NCBI RefSeq assembly: GCF_017908595.1
Contig: NZ_JAGKTL010000002.1
Span: 434,001-498,000 of the forward strand
Reading direction: 5' to 3'
Source: Rhodothermus bifroesti
GTDB taxonomy: Bacteria > Bacteroidota > Rhodothermia > Rhodothermales > Rhodothermaceae
DNA: 64,000 bases
Shown here: one piece after another, positions 46,709 through 55,687 of the stretch
How positions within the stretch are numbered: position 1 is the first letter of the stretch
Layout: each line of letters starts with the position of its first letter
Made by a program: the position numbers and the translations under genes
Notes under the pieces: generated by a model
Database searches by the model: none
Told to the model about the DNA's origin: nothing
What the model saw: only the letters and a program-made list of their open reading frames with translations

Positions 46709-47629
46709 ATGCGTATATTCGAAAACACCCACTTTCCTTTTGTTAAACACAGGAAAAAGGCTTATGTCTTTTCCGGTGCCTTGATGTTGCTGAGCGTAGT
46801 GTCGCTGATGACGCGTGGGCTGGAGTTGGGCATTGACTTTACTGGGGGCATGGAGCTTGTCGTAAGCGGCGCTAGTGCCCCAGGGGCTACGGCCGTACGT
46901 GAGGCGCTGACCCCTGCGTTGGGCAGTGAGCCTGAGGTCAAAACGTTTGGTGAGAGCGACCTGCTGATTCGCGTAGCCGCCGAGGGCGAGATTACTGAGG
47001 TTCAACAACGCATCATAGAAACCATTCGGCAGCGGTTTCCGGGAACGCAACCTGCAATCGTGCAAACCGACGTTGTAGGGCCACGCTTTGCCGAAGATTT
47101 GAAGCAGGCGGCGTTGTACTCGGTACTGGGGGCGATGCTGGTCATCTTTGTCTATATCCTCATTCGTTTTGAGTGGCGGTTTGGTCTGGGTGCGGTAGTA
47201 GCGCTGTTTCATGACATCCTCATTACGCTAGGGCTTTTTTCTTTCCTGCATGGATGGCTTCCGTTTTCGCTGGCCATCGATCAGACCATCATCGCTGCAT
47301 TTTTGACGATTGCAGGCTATTCGGTAAACGATACGGTCATCGTGTTCGACCGCATTCGGGAGTATACCACAATCTTTAAGACCACGCCTTTTGAGGAGGT
47401 TGTCGATCGCTCTATTAACGCCACCCTAAGCCGTACAATCATTACTTCTGGCTCAACCTTGCTGGTCATTCTAGTTCTGTTTATATTCGGTGGAGAGGTG
47501 CTTAAAGGATTTACATTTGCATTGCTTGTGGGCATTGGTATTGGGACGTATTCGTCAATTTTTGTGGCGTCTCCCATTGTCATCGAACTCAAACGGGCGC
47601 GGCGGCAGCGACTGGCTGTAGCCCGGTAA
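46709..47629 (+). CDS. secF: Protein translocase subunit SecF
   Basis: A 306-residue SecF, the partner of SecD, encoded 19 bases downstream. GLELGIDFTGGMELVV marks the periplasmic part and FLTIAGYSVNDTVIVFDRIREY the conserved membrane motif with the functional Asp. TLSRTIITSGSTLLVILVLF and the C-terminal GIGIGTYSSIFVASPIV complete the RND fold. Length normal. Confidence 0.96.
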   Translation: MRIFENTHFPFVKHRKKAYVFSGALMLLSVVSLMTRGLELGIDFTGGMELVVSGASAPGATAVREALTPALGSEPEVKTFGESDLLIRVAAEGEITEVQQRIIETIRQRFPGTQPAIVQTDVVGPRFAEDLKQAALYSVLGAMLVIFVYILIRFEWRFGLGAVVALFHDILITLGLFSFLHGWLPFSLAIDQTIIAAFLTIAGYSVNDTVIVFDRIREYTTIFKTTPFEEVVDRSINATLSRTIITSGSTLLVILVLFIFGGEVLKGFTFALLVGIGIGTYSSIFVASPIVIELKRARRQRLAVAR

Positions 47630-47653
47630 AACCGTATCTAAACAGGTAAAGCT

Positions 47654-48025
47654 ATGAATTTCTCCATCGAAGAGCGTTACAACGCGGTAGTCGTCACGCT
47701 GAAAGGCAATGTGATGGGCGGGCCAGATGGCGTGAGTCTGCATGAACGCATTCATGAACTTATCCGCGAGGGAAAGAAAAACGTGGTGGTGGATTTGTCG
47801 AAGGTGAAGTTCATGAATTCGAGTGGGTTGGGCATGCTCATCAGCGCGATGACTTCGCTACGCAATGCTGGTGGCGACCTACGCCTGGCTAACGTAGCCG
47901 ACCGTATTCAGTCGCTGCTTATTATTACCCGTTTAATTACGGTTTTTAAGCACTACGAATCGGTAGAGGAGGCCGTAAAAAGCTTTGAAACGGATCCTCC
48001 GGTTCCTGTCGCGCAAACAACCTGA
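47654..48025 (+). CDS. STAS-domain anti-sigma factor antagonist-like protein
   Basis: A 123-residue single STAS domain, like SpoIIAA/RsbV, which bind anti-sigma kinases when the conserved serine is not phosphorylated. The phosphorylation-type segment is VKFMNSSGLGMLISAM near residue 55. No anti-sigma kinase or phosphatase is adjacent, so the partner-switch partners must lie elsewhere. It follows secF by 24 bases and is closed by a strong hairpin at 48051-48077. Confidence 0.83.
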   Translation: MNFSIEERYNAVVVTLKGNVMGGPDGVSLHERIHELIREGKKNVVVDLSKVKFMNSSGLGMLISAMTSLRNAGGDLRLANVADRIQSLLIITRLITVFKHYESVEEAVKSFETDPPVPVAQTT

Positions 48026-48050
48026 ACCGTTGCGCATATTGCAATGTTTT

Positions 48051-48077
48051 AAAGGCGACGGCTGCGCCGTCGCCTTT
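48051..48077. terminator. Perfect 12-bp hairpin, probable bidirectional terminator
   Basis: AAAGGCGACGGC, loop TGC, GCCGTCGCCTTT: a perfect 12-bp GC-rich stem with A and T ends on both sides, between the STAS gene and purA. The T tract is short, so termination efficiency is uncertain. Confidence 0.7.
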
Positions 48078-48112
48078 GCCATGTTTCATCGCTTTAGCTA
48101 ACGCAGAAAACC

Positions 48113-49414
48113 ATGCCGGTAACGGTTGTCATTGGAAGCCAGTGGGGCGACGAAGGAAAAGGGAAGATTGTGGACCTGCTTAGCCAAGAGGTCGACATTG
48201 TGGCCCGCTATCAGGGTGGGGCTAATGCAGGTCATACGATTTGCTGGGGCAATCAGACATTTGTATTACACTTAGTCCCGAGCGGCATTTTTCACGAAGG
48301 TGTCACCTGCGTGATTGGCAATGGTGTGGTGCTCGATCCGGTTGCCCTTCTGGAAGAAATTCGCATGATCCGGGCGTTGGGCTACGAGGTCGAAGGGCGA
48401 TTGCTCATCTCCCATAACGCCCACCTAATCATGCCCTACCATCGCAAGTTGGAAGAGGCGCGCGAGCGTTTTCGCGAAGCCGATGCCATCGGCACCACAG
48501 GGCGGGGCATCGGCCCGGCCTATATGGACAAGTTTGCTCGCACGGGCATCCGGGTGGTCGATTTGCTGGACCGCGATGTGCTGCGCAAAAAGCTGAAGCA
48601 GGCTATCGAGGAAAAAAATGCGATCCTGCGCGAAGTCTACAAAGCTGAGGCGCTGGATGTCGACGCGATCATCGAAGAGTACGTCGAGTTTGATAAGCTT
48701 ATTGATCCTTATGTGACCGATACTTCAGAGTACTTAAACCGAGCCCTGCGGGAAGGTAAGCACGTCTTGGCCGAGGGAGCGCAAGGATCGTTGTTGGATG
48801 TGGACTTTGGCACCTATCCGTACGTCACCTCCAGCCATCCTACCGTAGGGGGATGCTGCACCGGACTGGGAATCCCGCCTACCGAAATCCGCCGCATCAT
48901 CGGTATCGTGAAAGCTTATTGCACGCGTGTGGGCAACGGACCATTTCCTACGGAGCAAAACAATGAAATTGGCGAGCGGCTACGTAGCATTGGGCACGAG
49001 TACGGGGCTACGACAGGACGCCCACGCCGCTGCGGTTGGCTCGATCTGGTGGCGCTGCGCTATTCGGCCATGATCAACGGCTTTACTGAACTGGCCATTA
49101 CAAAGCTGGACGTGCTTACAGGCTTTGAGGAGCTCCCGGTTTGCACGCGCTATCGCTACAATGGCAAACTGAGCCAGCGCTTTCCCAGTGAAGCCCACAC
49201 CTTGGAAAAAGTCGAACCCCTGTACGACGTGCTGCCTGGCTGGCAGGAGGATATTGCCGGTGCTCGTCGGTTTGATGAGCTGCCCGAAGCTGCGCAACGC
49301 TACCTGCAGTTTATCGCTCACTATACCGGCGTGGATATTCACTTGATTTCAACTGGTCCAAAGCGCGAGCAAACCATCTGGGACGGCCGCGCCATCGTTG
49401 CAGCCTCTGCATAA
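48113..49414 (+). CDS. purA: Adenylosuccinate synthetase
   Basis: A 433-residue enzyme joining IMP and aspartate with GTP in AMP synthesis. The P-loop-like GSQWGDEGKGKIVD with the catalytic Asp is at residues 8-21, the catalytic His in QGGANAGHTI, then IGTTGRGIGPAY, LAEGAQGSLLDVDFGTYPYVT, VGNGPFPTE and TTGRPRRCGWLDLV. Length is normal. It is bounded by hairpin terminators on both sides, so it is probably a single-gene unit. Confidence 0.98.
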   Translation: MPVTVVIGSQWGDEGKGKIVDLLSQEVDIVARYQGGANAGHTICWGNQTFVLHLVPSGIFHEGVTCVIGNGVVLDPVALLEEIRMIRALGYEVEGRLLISHNAHLIMPYHRKLEEARERFREADAIGTTGRGIGPAYMDKFARTGIRVVDLLDRDVLRKKLKQAIEEKNAILREVYKAEALDVDAIIEEYVEFDKLIDPYVTDTSEYLNRALREGKHVLAEGAQGSLLDVDFGTYPYVTSSHPTVGGCCTGLGIPPTEIRRIIGIVKAYCTRVGNGPFPTEQNNEIGERLRSIGHEYGATTGRPRRCGWLDLVALRYSAMINGFTELAITKLDVLTGFEELPVCTRYRYNGKLSQRFPSEAHTLEKVEPLYDVLPGWQEDIAGARRFDELPEAAQRYLQFIAHYTGVDIHLISTGPKREQTIWDGRAIVAASA

Positions 49415-49453
49415 AGCCGTAACGGTTGAACCCTAGCTACCCCTTTGGGGTGG

Positions 49454-49490
49454 AACAGGCGCTTCCCTATAGACGAGGCGCCTGTTTTTT
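49454..49490 (+). terminator. Rho-independent terminator after purA
   Basis: AACAGGCGC, a 15-base loop, GCGCCTGTT followed by a run of T. It lies between purA and the sensor kinase gene, whose ATG follows 24 bases later. Confidence 0.75.
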
Positions 49491-49513
49491 GTTCACCTAA
49501 TGCGGATGATGCC

Positions 49514-50851
49514 ATGAAGGCTTACCGCCTTTCGGTCAATTTAAAACTCGGATTGGTTATTGCTGCTGTAGCCATAGCCGTGGCTTCGGTAGCCTATACC
49601 AACTGGCTAGCCAACCAACTGCGCGCGCGCGAGCAATTTTTGGTACGGCTTTGGGCTGCTGCCCAAGAACAATTGGCTTCTGCTGAGCACATTAATCCTT
49701 ATCTTGATGTTTTTCAAGATCTTGAGCATCAGATCGATGTCGTAGGGGAACGGAATCCGGCGCAGAAGGCTCGCTATCGCGAAGCGTTGGCTTGGGCGCG
49801 CAGCATGCCTCCTGCATTTGAGCTCACGTTAGCTAGCGAGATTGTCTTAGAGGGGGCTTTCGATATTCCGGCGATCATTACGGATTCAAGCGGGCAGCAG
49901 CCGCTTTTCTGGCGCAATGTACCGGTGCCCGAGGTGCTGACCGGGCTTTCACGACGCGATTCGGCCAAGGCACAAGCCCGCCTGGCGCAGCTGGTGGCCG
50001 AGATGGATCGGGTGCACGCTCCGATTCCGATTCGCTTGCGCTTTGGGGAGGCGGCGTTGGTCCAACAGGTGCACTATGGCGAGTCGCGTTTGGTGCGGCA
50101 GCTTCGCATTTTTCCCTACATCCAACTTTTCATTGTCGGTCTGTTCATTCTGGTAGGGTATTTGGGGTTTTCGTATGTGCGGCGTAGCGAGCAGCGTAGC
50201 TTGTGGGTGGGGATGGCTAAGGAAGCTGCACACCAGCTTGGCACACCCCTTTCAAGTCTCATGGGCTGGATTGAATGGCTGCGCAGCGATAGCCTGACCG
50301 CTGTGCAGCAGCGTGAGGCCTTGGACGAGATTGAAAAAGACATCGACCGGCTTCGGCGCGTGGCGCAGCGTTTTTCTGAGATCGGTTCTCTGCCGCGCCT
50401 AGAGCGGCAGCCACTGGCGCCTGTATTGCAGGCTACTGCCGACTACATCCGCCGCCGAATGCCCAGCCTAGGTAAGCAGGTTGCACTTGTGGTTGAAGCC
50501 CCTGAAGGGCTCGAGCTTCCGCTAAATGCGGAGCTTTTCGAATGGGTCATTGAGAACCTGCTTAAAAACGCCCTAGATGCTATTGAGGGACCGCAGGGTG
50601 AGATTACCGTACGCGCCTATGCCCAGGGCCGCGTGGTCCATATCGACGTGCGCGACACCGGCAAAGGCATCGAGCGGCGGCAATGGAAGCATATTTTTCG
50701 TCCTGGCTATAGCACCAAAAAGCGGGGTTGGGGCCTAGGGTTAAGTCTGGCTAAGCGCATCGTAGAAGATTATCACGGCGGCACCATTGCGCTGGTGCAC
50801 TCTAAGCCTGGCCAGGGTTCGACGTTTCGTATTACGTTGCCGCTGCGCTAA
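49514..50851 (+). CDS. Membrane sensor histidine kinase
   Basis: A 445-residue histidine kinase with an N-terminal helix (residues 12-30), a periplasmic sensor region (31-200), a second helix (LFIVGLFILVGYLGFSYV), the dimerisation helix with the phospho-acceptor His in KEAAHQLGTPLSSLMGWIEWL, and the ATPase domain with N box VIENLLKNALDAIEG, G1 DVRDTGKGI, and G2 GWGLGLSLAKRIVEDYHGG. The ATG at 49514 is used; the frame upstream crosses the purA terminator. No response regulator is adjacent, so it is an orphan here. Its input is unknown. Confidence 0.88.
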   Translation: MKAYRLSVNLKLGLVIAAVAIAVASVAYTNWLANQLRAREQFLVRLWAAAQEQLASAEHINPYLDVFQDLEHQIDVVGERNPAQKARYREALAWARSMPPAFELTLASEIVLEGAFDIPAIITDSSGQQPLFWRNVPVPEVLTGLSRRDSAKAQARLAQLVAEMDRVHAPIPIRLRFGEAALVQQVHYGESRLVRQLRIFPYIQLFIVGLFILVGYLGFSYVRRSEQRSLWVGMAKEAAHQLGTPLSSLMGWIEWLRSDSLTAVQQREALDEIEKDIDRLRRVAQRFSEIGSLPRLERQPLAPVLQATADYIRRRMPSLGKQVALVVEAPEGLELPLNAELFEWVIENLLKNALDAIEGPQGEITVRAYAQGRVVHIDVRDTGKGIERRQWKHIFRPGYSTKKRGWGLGLSLAKRIVEDYHGGTIALVHSKPGQGSTFRITLPLR

Positions 50852-50856
50852 GTCTC

Positions 50857-52020
50857 TTAGGAAGGAAGGGCAATGCGCTCACGGAGGGCAGCTGCGTCAC
50901 TTTCGGTGATGGCTACATAGATGTCGTCTCGGTAGCGCCAGATGAGCACTTGCTGGCGTCCCAAGACGTGCAGATCGAAGTACTGTTCTGGTTCAATTTG
51001 GCGCAGCACATCCGAGCTTAGGTGCAGGCGGTCTCGATAGCGGTCCAATAGGGCGTAGGTGTAGAGGTAGATCCAGAGCGGTTTTCCCGTAATATGGTCT
51101 TCAAAGATCAATACAGGCACTTCAAGTCCAGGGGTAAGCCTAGCCATGGCGATCCCCTGAAGGCGTGCCCCAGCAATGTCGGGGACCGAAACACGCCAGG
51201 CTAGCGTCTCCTGCAAGTAGCGCTCGGCGTCGGCTGCTTGACTGACCGGGTGGGTTACGCGCAGTGAAGGGGCTATTTCAGCGGAGCGTCGGATGAGGTC
51301 AGCCCCGCGCGAGCTCGCAGGCGTAGCTTCGGGGGGTCTGGTGCTTAGCCAGGCTGCCCAGCCTAGCGAGCCGGCCAAGAGCACAATGGCTACGGCTACC
51401 AAGGTGCGTAACCCTCGCTGCCGTATTTTCCGAGGGGGCGGCGGTGACCGGTGCAACAGCTGAGCGATTTCGGTGCGCAGAGAAGTTGGCGGTGAAGCCA
51501 ACATGCGTTCTAGCGTTTGTCGAAGGTGTGTTTTAAGCAGCGCCTCTGAAAGCCCAAACTCCAGCAGCGCGTACTGTCCAGGCGTAAGCGTACGGTGCAG
51601 CGCGGACTGAAGTGCTGCTTGTGCTTGCGTGTATCCTGTTTGGGGTTGCCCAAGCAAAGCAGCGGCTTCTTCAGGCGATAGGCCCATACAGTCGCACAGG
51701 TAGAGCCACAACCGATCTTTCGTTGAAAGCAGTGCCAGTGCCGCAGGTAAGGCACGGCTAAGCAGCGATTCGGCCACTTCTTGCTCAAAGGCTACGGTTG
51801 GCTTGGTTGGTGTTTCGAGCAACTGCTGGTGGTGCAGCAGACGTTTAATGAGCCATTGACGCACTTGGGCAGGGTCTAGAGGGGTTTCTGCAGCTTCCTG
51901 ATAGATCGCCAAGAGCAGTCGTGCAGCTTGTTGTGGATCGGGCTGTAAAAGCAGCGCCAGACGGTAGGCTTCGTCCAGGTGCTTGAGCAGAGCCGAAAAG
52001 CAGGTTTCTAAAGCGGCCAT
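50857..52020 (-). CDS. ECF-sigma-like N-terminus fused to a membrane anchor and extracytoplasmic domain
   Basis: A 387-residue protein of unusual make-up. Residues about 10-60 (LDEAYRLALLLQPDPQQAARLLLAIYQEA) resemble sigma region 2 of ECF factors, and residues about 90-150 (LLSTKDRLWLYLCDCMGLSPEEAAALLGQ) resemble region 4 with its helix-turn-helix. A basic stretch (PPPPRKIRQRGLR) is followed by one membrane helix (residues about 206-228) and a 150-residue outer part of unknown fold that resembles periplasmic domains of anti-sigma factors. The sigma-like regions look degenerate, so it may be a regulator rather than a working sigma factor. It follows the SAM hydrolase gene by four bases. Confidence 0.6.
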   Translation of the reverse strand: MAALETCFSALLKHLDEAYRLALLLQPDPQQAARLLLAIYQEAAETPLDPAQVRQWLIKRLLHHQQLLETPTKPTVAFEQEVAESLLSRALPAALALLSTKDRLWLYLCDCMGLSPEEAAALLGQPQTGYTQAQAALQSALHRTLTPGQYALLEFGLSEALLKTHLRQTLERMLASPPTSLRTEIAQLLHRSPPPPRKIRQRGLRTLVAVAIVLLAGSLGWAAWLSTRPPEATPASSRGADLIRRSAEIAPSLRVTHPVSQAADAERYLQETLAWRVSVPDIAGARLQGIAMARLTPGLEVPVLIFEDHITGKPLWIYLYTYALLDRYRDRLHLSSDVLRQIEPEQYFDLHVLGRQQVLIWRYRDDIYVAITESDAAALRERIALPS

Positions 52021-52024
52021 GGGG

Positions 52025-52834
52025 CTATGCGGTCTTTTGAAATACAATATGTACAGGTGTTCCCCGGGAGATAGCTAGCAACTCAGCTGCATTACCACCG
52101 TTAACGGCTACTTCCAGATAGTCGCTACTGCCAAACAGCAGCAGGGCCTCACCGTGGGCTACTGCGCCATAAGTGGGGTGGATTTGTTGGAAAATGTGGC
52201 TGCCTACATAGCACCGAAACGGTCGGCCGCGGCCGTACTGCGTAAATAGGGTGCGCGAGATATTCGTGATGCAATTTCCAAAGCGGTCGATATGGACCAC
52301 CCAGCCTTGCAGTCCCTCAGCACTGCCTGAGGGCTCCATCCAGTGCAGTGTGGACAGTCGATCACGCGGCGTACCGAGCTCTTCAAGTGCTTTGCCTGTA
52401 GCCAGATGCCCAGCTACAGGCGCAAAGATATCCCTCCCATGGAAAGTCTGGCTGGGCGTTGGCGTTCGCCAAAAGGCCGGGCGGTCTAATTCGACCAAAG
52501 CTTCGGGTTGCTCTGTACCTAAAACCAACGTAAAAATTCCATTATCGGGTCCTACAAACCAGTGTTCTTTATGGCGCAGGGCTACAGCTCGGCGCTGGGT
52601 GCCTACACCTGGGTCAACCACCACGAGATGAATGGTTCCTGAAGGAAAATACGGCACGGCTTCGCGCAGCACGAATGCCGCTTCCAGGATATCTTGGGGA
52701 TGAATTTCGTGGGTGATGTCAACCAGGCATGCCTGAGGCGCAATGCTGAGCAGCACGCCTTTCATGGCGGCCACATAGGCATCGCGCGTGCCAAAGTCCG
52801 TAGTGAGTGTAACAAGCGGTCTTGAAAAAGCCAT
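52025..52834 (-). CDS. SAM hydroxide adenosyltransferase (SAM hydrolase, DUF62 family)
   Basis: A 269-residue protein of the fluorinase-related family that hydrolyses S-adenosylmethionine to adenosine and methionine. The family motifs are present: TLTTDFGTRDAYVAAMKG at the N-terminus (Asp), VVVDPGVGTQRRAVAL (Asp and Arg), TFHGRDIFAPVAGHLA (His and Arg) and HIDRFGNCITNI. The start at 52834 puts the core motif at residue 10, as usual; the frame is open upstream to 53083 but that part overlaps the divergent yraN gene. It is not a fluorinase as judged by absence of the typical halide-site insertion, though that cannot be decided by eye. Confidence 0.83.
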   Translation of the reverse strand: MAFSRPLVTLTTDFGTRDAYVAAMKGVLLSIAPQACLVDITHEIHPQDILEAAFVLREAVPYFPSGTIHLVVVDPGVGTQRRAVALRHKEHWFVGPDNGIFTLVLGTEQPEALVELDRPAFWRTPTPSQTFHGRDIFAPVAGHLATGKALEELGTPRDRLSTLHWMEPSGSAEGLQGWVVHIDRFGNCITNISRTLFTQYGRGRPFRCYVGSHIFQQIHPTYGAVAHGEALLLFGSSDYLEVAVNGGNAAELLAISRGTPVHIVFQKTA

Positions 52835-52947
52835 GCCGTTGTCTTGGGAAGGATACGCAAAAGATACCAATTGCATTCCTCCAATGCCCATAAGGGAAAC
52901 GGGATCCAGCGCATTTTCGTTCACGGCGTAAAGACCGCCTTTCGCGT

Positions 52948-53331
52948 ATGGACAACCGGCAAATAGGTATCCAGGGGGAAGATTTGGCCGCAGCCTATCT
53001 GGAACAGCAGGGCTACCGCATTTTAGCGCGACAGTACCGCTTTGAGCGGGCTGAAGTCGACCTGGTATGCTTTGAACCCGCACCGCGGCCGGAAGAAGGG
53101 GGTGAGATTGTATTTGTCGAGGTCAAAACGCGGCGCGGCCTTGGGTTTGGTCGACCAGAAGAGGCCGTCACCCCTGAAAAGCAGCGCCACCTGATTCGTG
53201 CAGCCCAGGCCTATCTTTATGAACACCATCTGCAGCGGGCGCGTTGCCGCTTTGACGTGATCGCTATTGTGTTGCAGGATCAAGACCCTCCCGAAATCCG
53301 ACATTTTAAAGATGCATTTTGGGCAACGTAG
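52948..53331 (+). CDS. yraN: YraN family protein (UPF0102)
   Basis: A 127-residue small endonuclease-like protein of the restriction-endonuclease fold. GIQGEDLAAAYLEQQGYRIL, RAEVDLVCF (Asp) and EIVFVEVKTRRG (ExK) give the PD-(D/E)xK core. The function is unknown, possibly related to DNA repair or Holliday junctions. Its stop lies six bases from the stop of the convergent nth gene. Confidence 0.88.
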   Translation: MDNRQIGIQGEDLAAAYLEQQGYRILARQYRFERAEVDLVCFEPAPRPEEGGEIVFVEVKTRRGLGFGRPEEAVTPEKQRHLIRAAQAYLYEHHLQRARCRFDVIAIVLQDQDPPEIRHFKDAFWAT

Positions 53332-53337
53332 CCAGCT

Positions 53338-53991
53338 TCAGGCAGCAGCTGTTACGCCAATACGCGGACACAGGTCGGCTATGACGCAACGGCTACACCG
53401 GGGCCGGCGAGCTAGGCAGACGTAACGCCCATGGAGCACCAGGGCATGCCCAAACCACGTCCAAGCTTCACGTGGAATAAGCGCCATTAAATCCTGCTCG
53501 ATTTTTTCCGGTGCTTGATGTGTGCTTAAACCCAGGCGCTGCGCCACACGGCTGACATGTGTGTCGACGGCTATTCCCTCTTGAAGGCCAAAAGCCGTAC
53601 CTAGCACAATAGCAGCGGTCTTACGACCTACGCCTGGTAAGGCTGTAAGGGATTCCATGGAACGAGGTACTTCACCATGGTGCTGTTCAACCAGTTGGCG
53701 GGCAAGCTTGACCAGTGTGCGTGCTTTCTGACGGAAATAGCCTAGTGGGCGGAGAAGAGGCTCCAGTTCCTCGGGTTGCGCTTGGGCCAATGCTTCAGCT
53801 GTAGGATAGCGCCGGAAAAGCTCTGGGGAGATTTCGTTGACTTTTTTATCGGTGGTCTGAGCAGAGAGCACAGTAACCACCAGTAGCGTAAACGGGTTCG
53901 ACCATTGCAGCTCAGTAGTAGCTTTCGGATAGGCTGCGCGCAGGCGTTCAAGCAACGCATAAACGCGCGTTTGTGCTTCTTCAGCAGGCAT
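53338..53991 (-). CDS. nth: Endonuclease III (DNA glycosylase/AP lyase)
   Basis: A 217-residue base excision repair enzyme acting on oxidised pyrimidines. The helix-hairpin-helix LTALPGVGRKTAAIVL carries the catalytic Lys, VDTHVSRVAQRLGL the catalytic Asp, and the [4Fe-4S] cluster is bound by C-x6-C-x2-C-x5-C at the C-terminus (CLARRPRCSRCVIADLC). The ATG at 53991 is chosen; a GTG at 54012 would add seven residues. Confidence 0.95.
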   Translation of the reverse strand: MPAEEAQTRVYALLERLRAAYPKATTELQWSNPFTLLVVTVLSAQTTDKKVNEISPELFRRYPTAEALAQAQPEELEPLLRPLGYFRQKARTLVKLARQLVEQHHGEVPRSMESLTALPGVGRKTAAIVLGTAFGLQEGIAVDTHVSRVAQRLGLSTHQAPEKIEQDLMALIPREAWTWFGHALVLHGRYVCLARRPRCSRCVIADLCPRIGVTAAA

Positions 53992-54064
53992 GGTGCAGCT
54001 TGGTTGCAACACTTAAAGTGCAAAGATAAATTCCAACAACCCAGGCTTAGCGCGCAAGGGGCTT

Positions 54065-55672
54065 ATGGTACGCTATGAAGCCGACGTAGTCATTGTAGGA
54101 GGTGGGTTGGCCGGGCTGGTTACAGCGCTGGAACTCCTCAGCAAAAACCGGCGCGTGGTGCTTCTCGACCGTGATGAGCCAGAACGGTTGGGAGGCCTTG
54201 CGCGCGAAGCGTTTGGGGGCATCTTTTTGGTCGATACGCCTCATCAGCGCCGGTTGCGTATTCACGATAGCCCAGAGCTGGCCTGGAGCGACTGGCAGCG
54301 CTGCGCGCGTTTTGGTCCAGAAGACCACTGGCCACGTCAATGGGCGCGGCGCTACTGTGAGCGGTCAATTCCGCTTATTTTTGAATTTCTGGATCGGTTA
54401 GGTGTGCGCTTTTTACCGCTGGTCAACTGGCCTGAGCGTGGGCTGCATGAGCCGCTCAATTCCGTGCCTCGTTGGCACTTGGTGTGGGGAACAGGATATG
54501 AGCTGACAGCCCGTATCCTTGCAGCCCTTGAAGCCCATCCTAACCGCAACCATCTTACGCTGCATTTTGCGCACACCGTAACTGACTTGGTGCAGGAAGG
54601 TGGATGCGTTGTTGGTGTAGAAGGGGTTATTAGGCCTACAGGCACTCCGTTTGCGGCGCGAGGGGGAGCTGTGGTGATTGCTACAGGAGGCATCTGCGGA
54701 GGTGATTTGCAAAAGCTTCGAGAGCATTGGCCCCTGGCGTGGGGAGACCCGCCCCGCGTGCTCCTCAACGGAGCGCATCGGTATGCCGACGGTATGCTCC
54801 ATGACCGAGCAGTAGCCTTGGGGGCACAGGCGACGCACCTGGATCGCCAGTGGCACTATGCTGCTGGTGTGCATCATCCTGCACGCCGCCGCCCAAACGA
54901 CGGGCTGAGTCTTGTGCCCCCACGGTCTGCCCTTTGGTGCAATGCGTTGGGACGGCGCATTGGTCCGATACCGCTTGTGGCCTATACCGATACCCGTTGG
55001 ATTGTTGAACAGATTCTGCACCAGCCTGGCCAATACAGCTGGCTGGTGCTCAACCACAAAATCGCCGTGCGAGAGCTGGCTGTCTCGGGCTGCGACTACA
55101 TGGAGGCTTACCGCTACAAAAAACGGCTACGCATGCTCTGGGAACTCTTGCGCGGCAACCATCGCCTTGTAGAGCGGCTAATCCATGAGTGCCCAGAGGA
55201 TTTTGTCGTTGCGGATACGCTTGAGGCACTTGTTGAAGGCATGAACGCGCGCAGCTTGTTTGGCCTTCAGGTGGATGGAGAAGGCTTGGCACGTGACCTG
55301 CAGGCCTACGATGCTATGATCGCGCGCGGCCCGGCTTTTTTCAACGATGAGCAACTCCGACGGCTGATGAACTTCCGCACCTACCGGGCTGATCGGCTTC
55401 GGCTGTGTCGCTTCCAGCCAATTCTTGACCCTAAAGCCCGTCCGCTTATTGCCATTCGCTGCTTTATTTTAAGCCGTAAAAGCTTGGGTGGGCTAAAGAC
55501 CAACCTAGAGGGACAAGTGCTTGGCTCCAAGGACATGCCTATTCCCGGGCTTTATGCTGTGGGGGAGGCGGCCGGATTTGGGGGCGGTGGCATCCACGGC
55601 CAAGGCGCGCTCGAAGGTACCTTCTTGGGCGGTTGTATCCTTACAGCGCGTGTGACAGCGCAACATCTGTAG
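54065..55672 (+). CDS. FAD-binding dehydrogenase (KstD/fumarate reductase superfamily)
   Basis: A 535-residue flavoprotein. The N-terminal FAD motif is VVIVGGGLAGLVTALELL with the GGLAREAFGG loop, and the C-terminal block PGLYAVGEAAGFGGGGIHGQGALEGTFLGG closes the FAD site. The overall sequence resembles 3-ketosteroid delta-1-dehydrogenase-like and fumarate reductase-like proteins annotated as FAD-binding dehydrogenases. No signal peptide is seen. It is followed 15 bases later by a ThDP enzyme, so the two may work in one pathway. Substrate unknown; a steroid is not implied. Confidence 0.8.
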   Translation: MVRYEADVVIVGGGLAGLVTALELLSKNRRVVLLDRDEPERLGGLAREAFGGIFLVDTPHQRRLRIHDSPELAWSDWQRCARFGPEDHWPRQWARRYCERSIPLIFEFLDRLGVRFLPLVNWPERGLHEPLNSVPRWHLVWGTGYELTARILAALEAHPNRNHLTLHFAHTVTDLVQEGGCVVGVEGVIRPTGTPFAARGGAVVIATGGICGGDLQKLREHWPLAWGDPPRVLLNGAHRYADGMLHDRAVALGAQATHLDRQWHYAAGVHHPARRRPNDGLSLVPPRSALWCNALGRRIGPIPLVAYTDTRWIVEQILHQPGQYSWLVLNHKIAVRELAVSGCDYMEAYRYKKRLRMLWELLRGNHRLVERLIHECPEDFVVADTLEALVEGMNARSLFGLQVDGEGLARDLQAYDAMIARGPAFFNDEQLRRLMNFRTYRADRLRLCRFQPILDPKARPLIAIRCFILSRKSLGGLKTNLEGQVLGSKDMPIPGLYAVGEAAGFGGGGIHGQGALEGTFLGGCILTARVTAQHL

Positions 55673-55687
55673 CTAAGGAGAAACACT

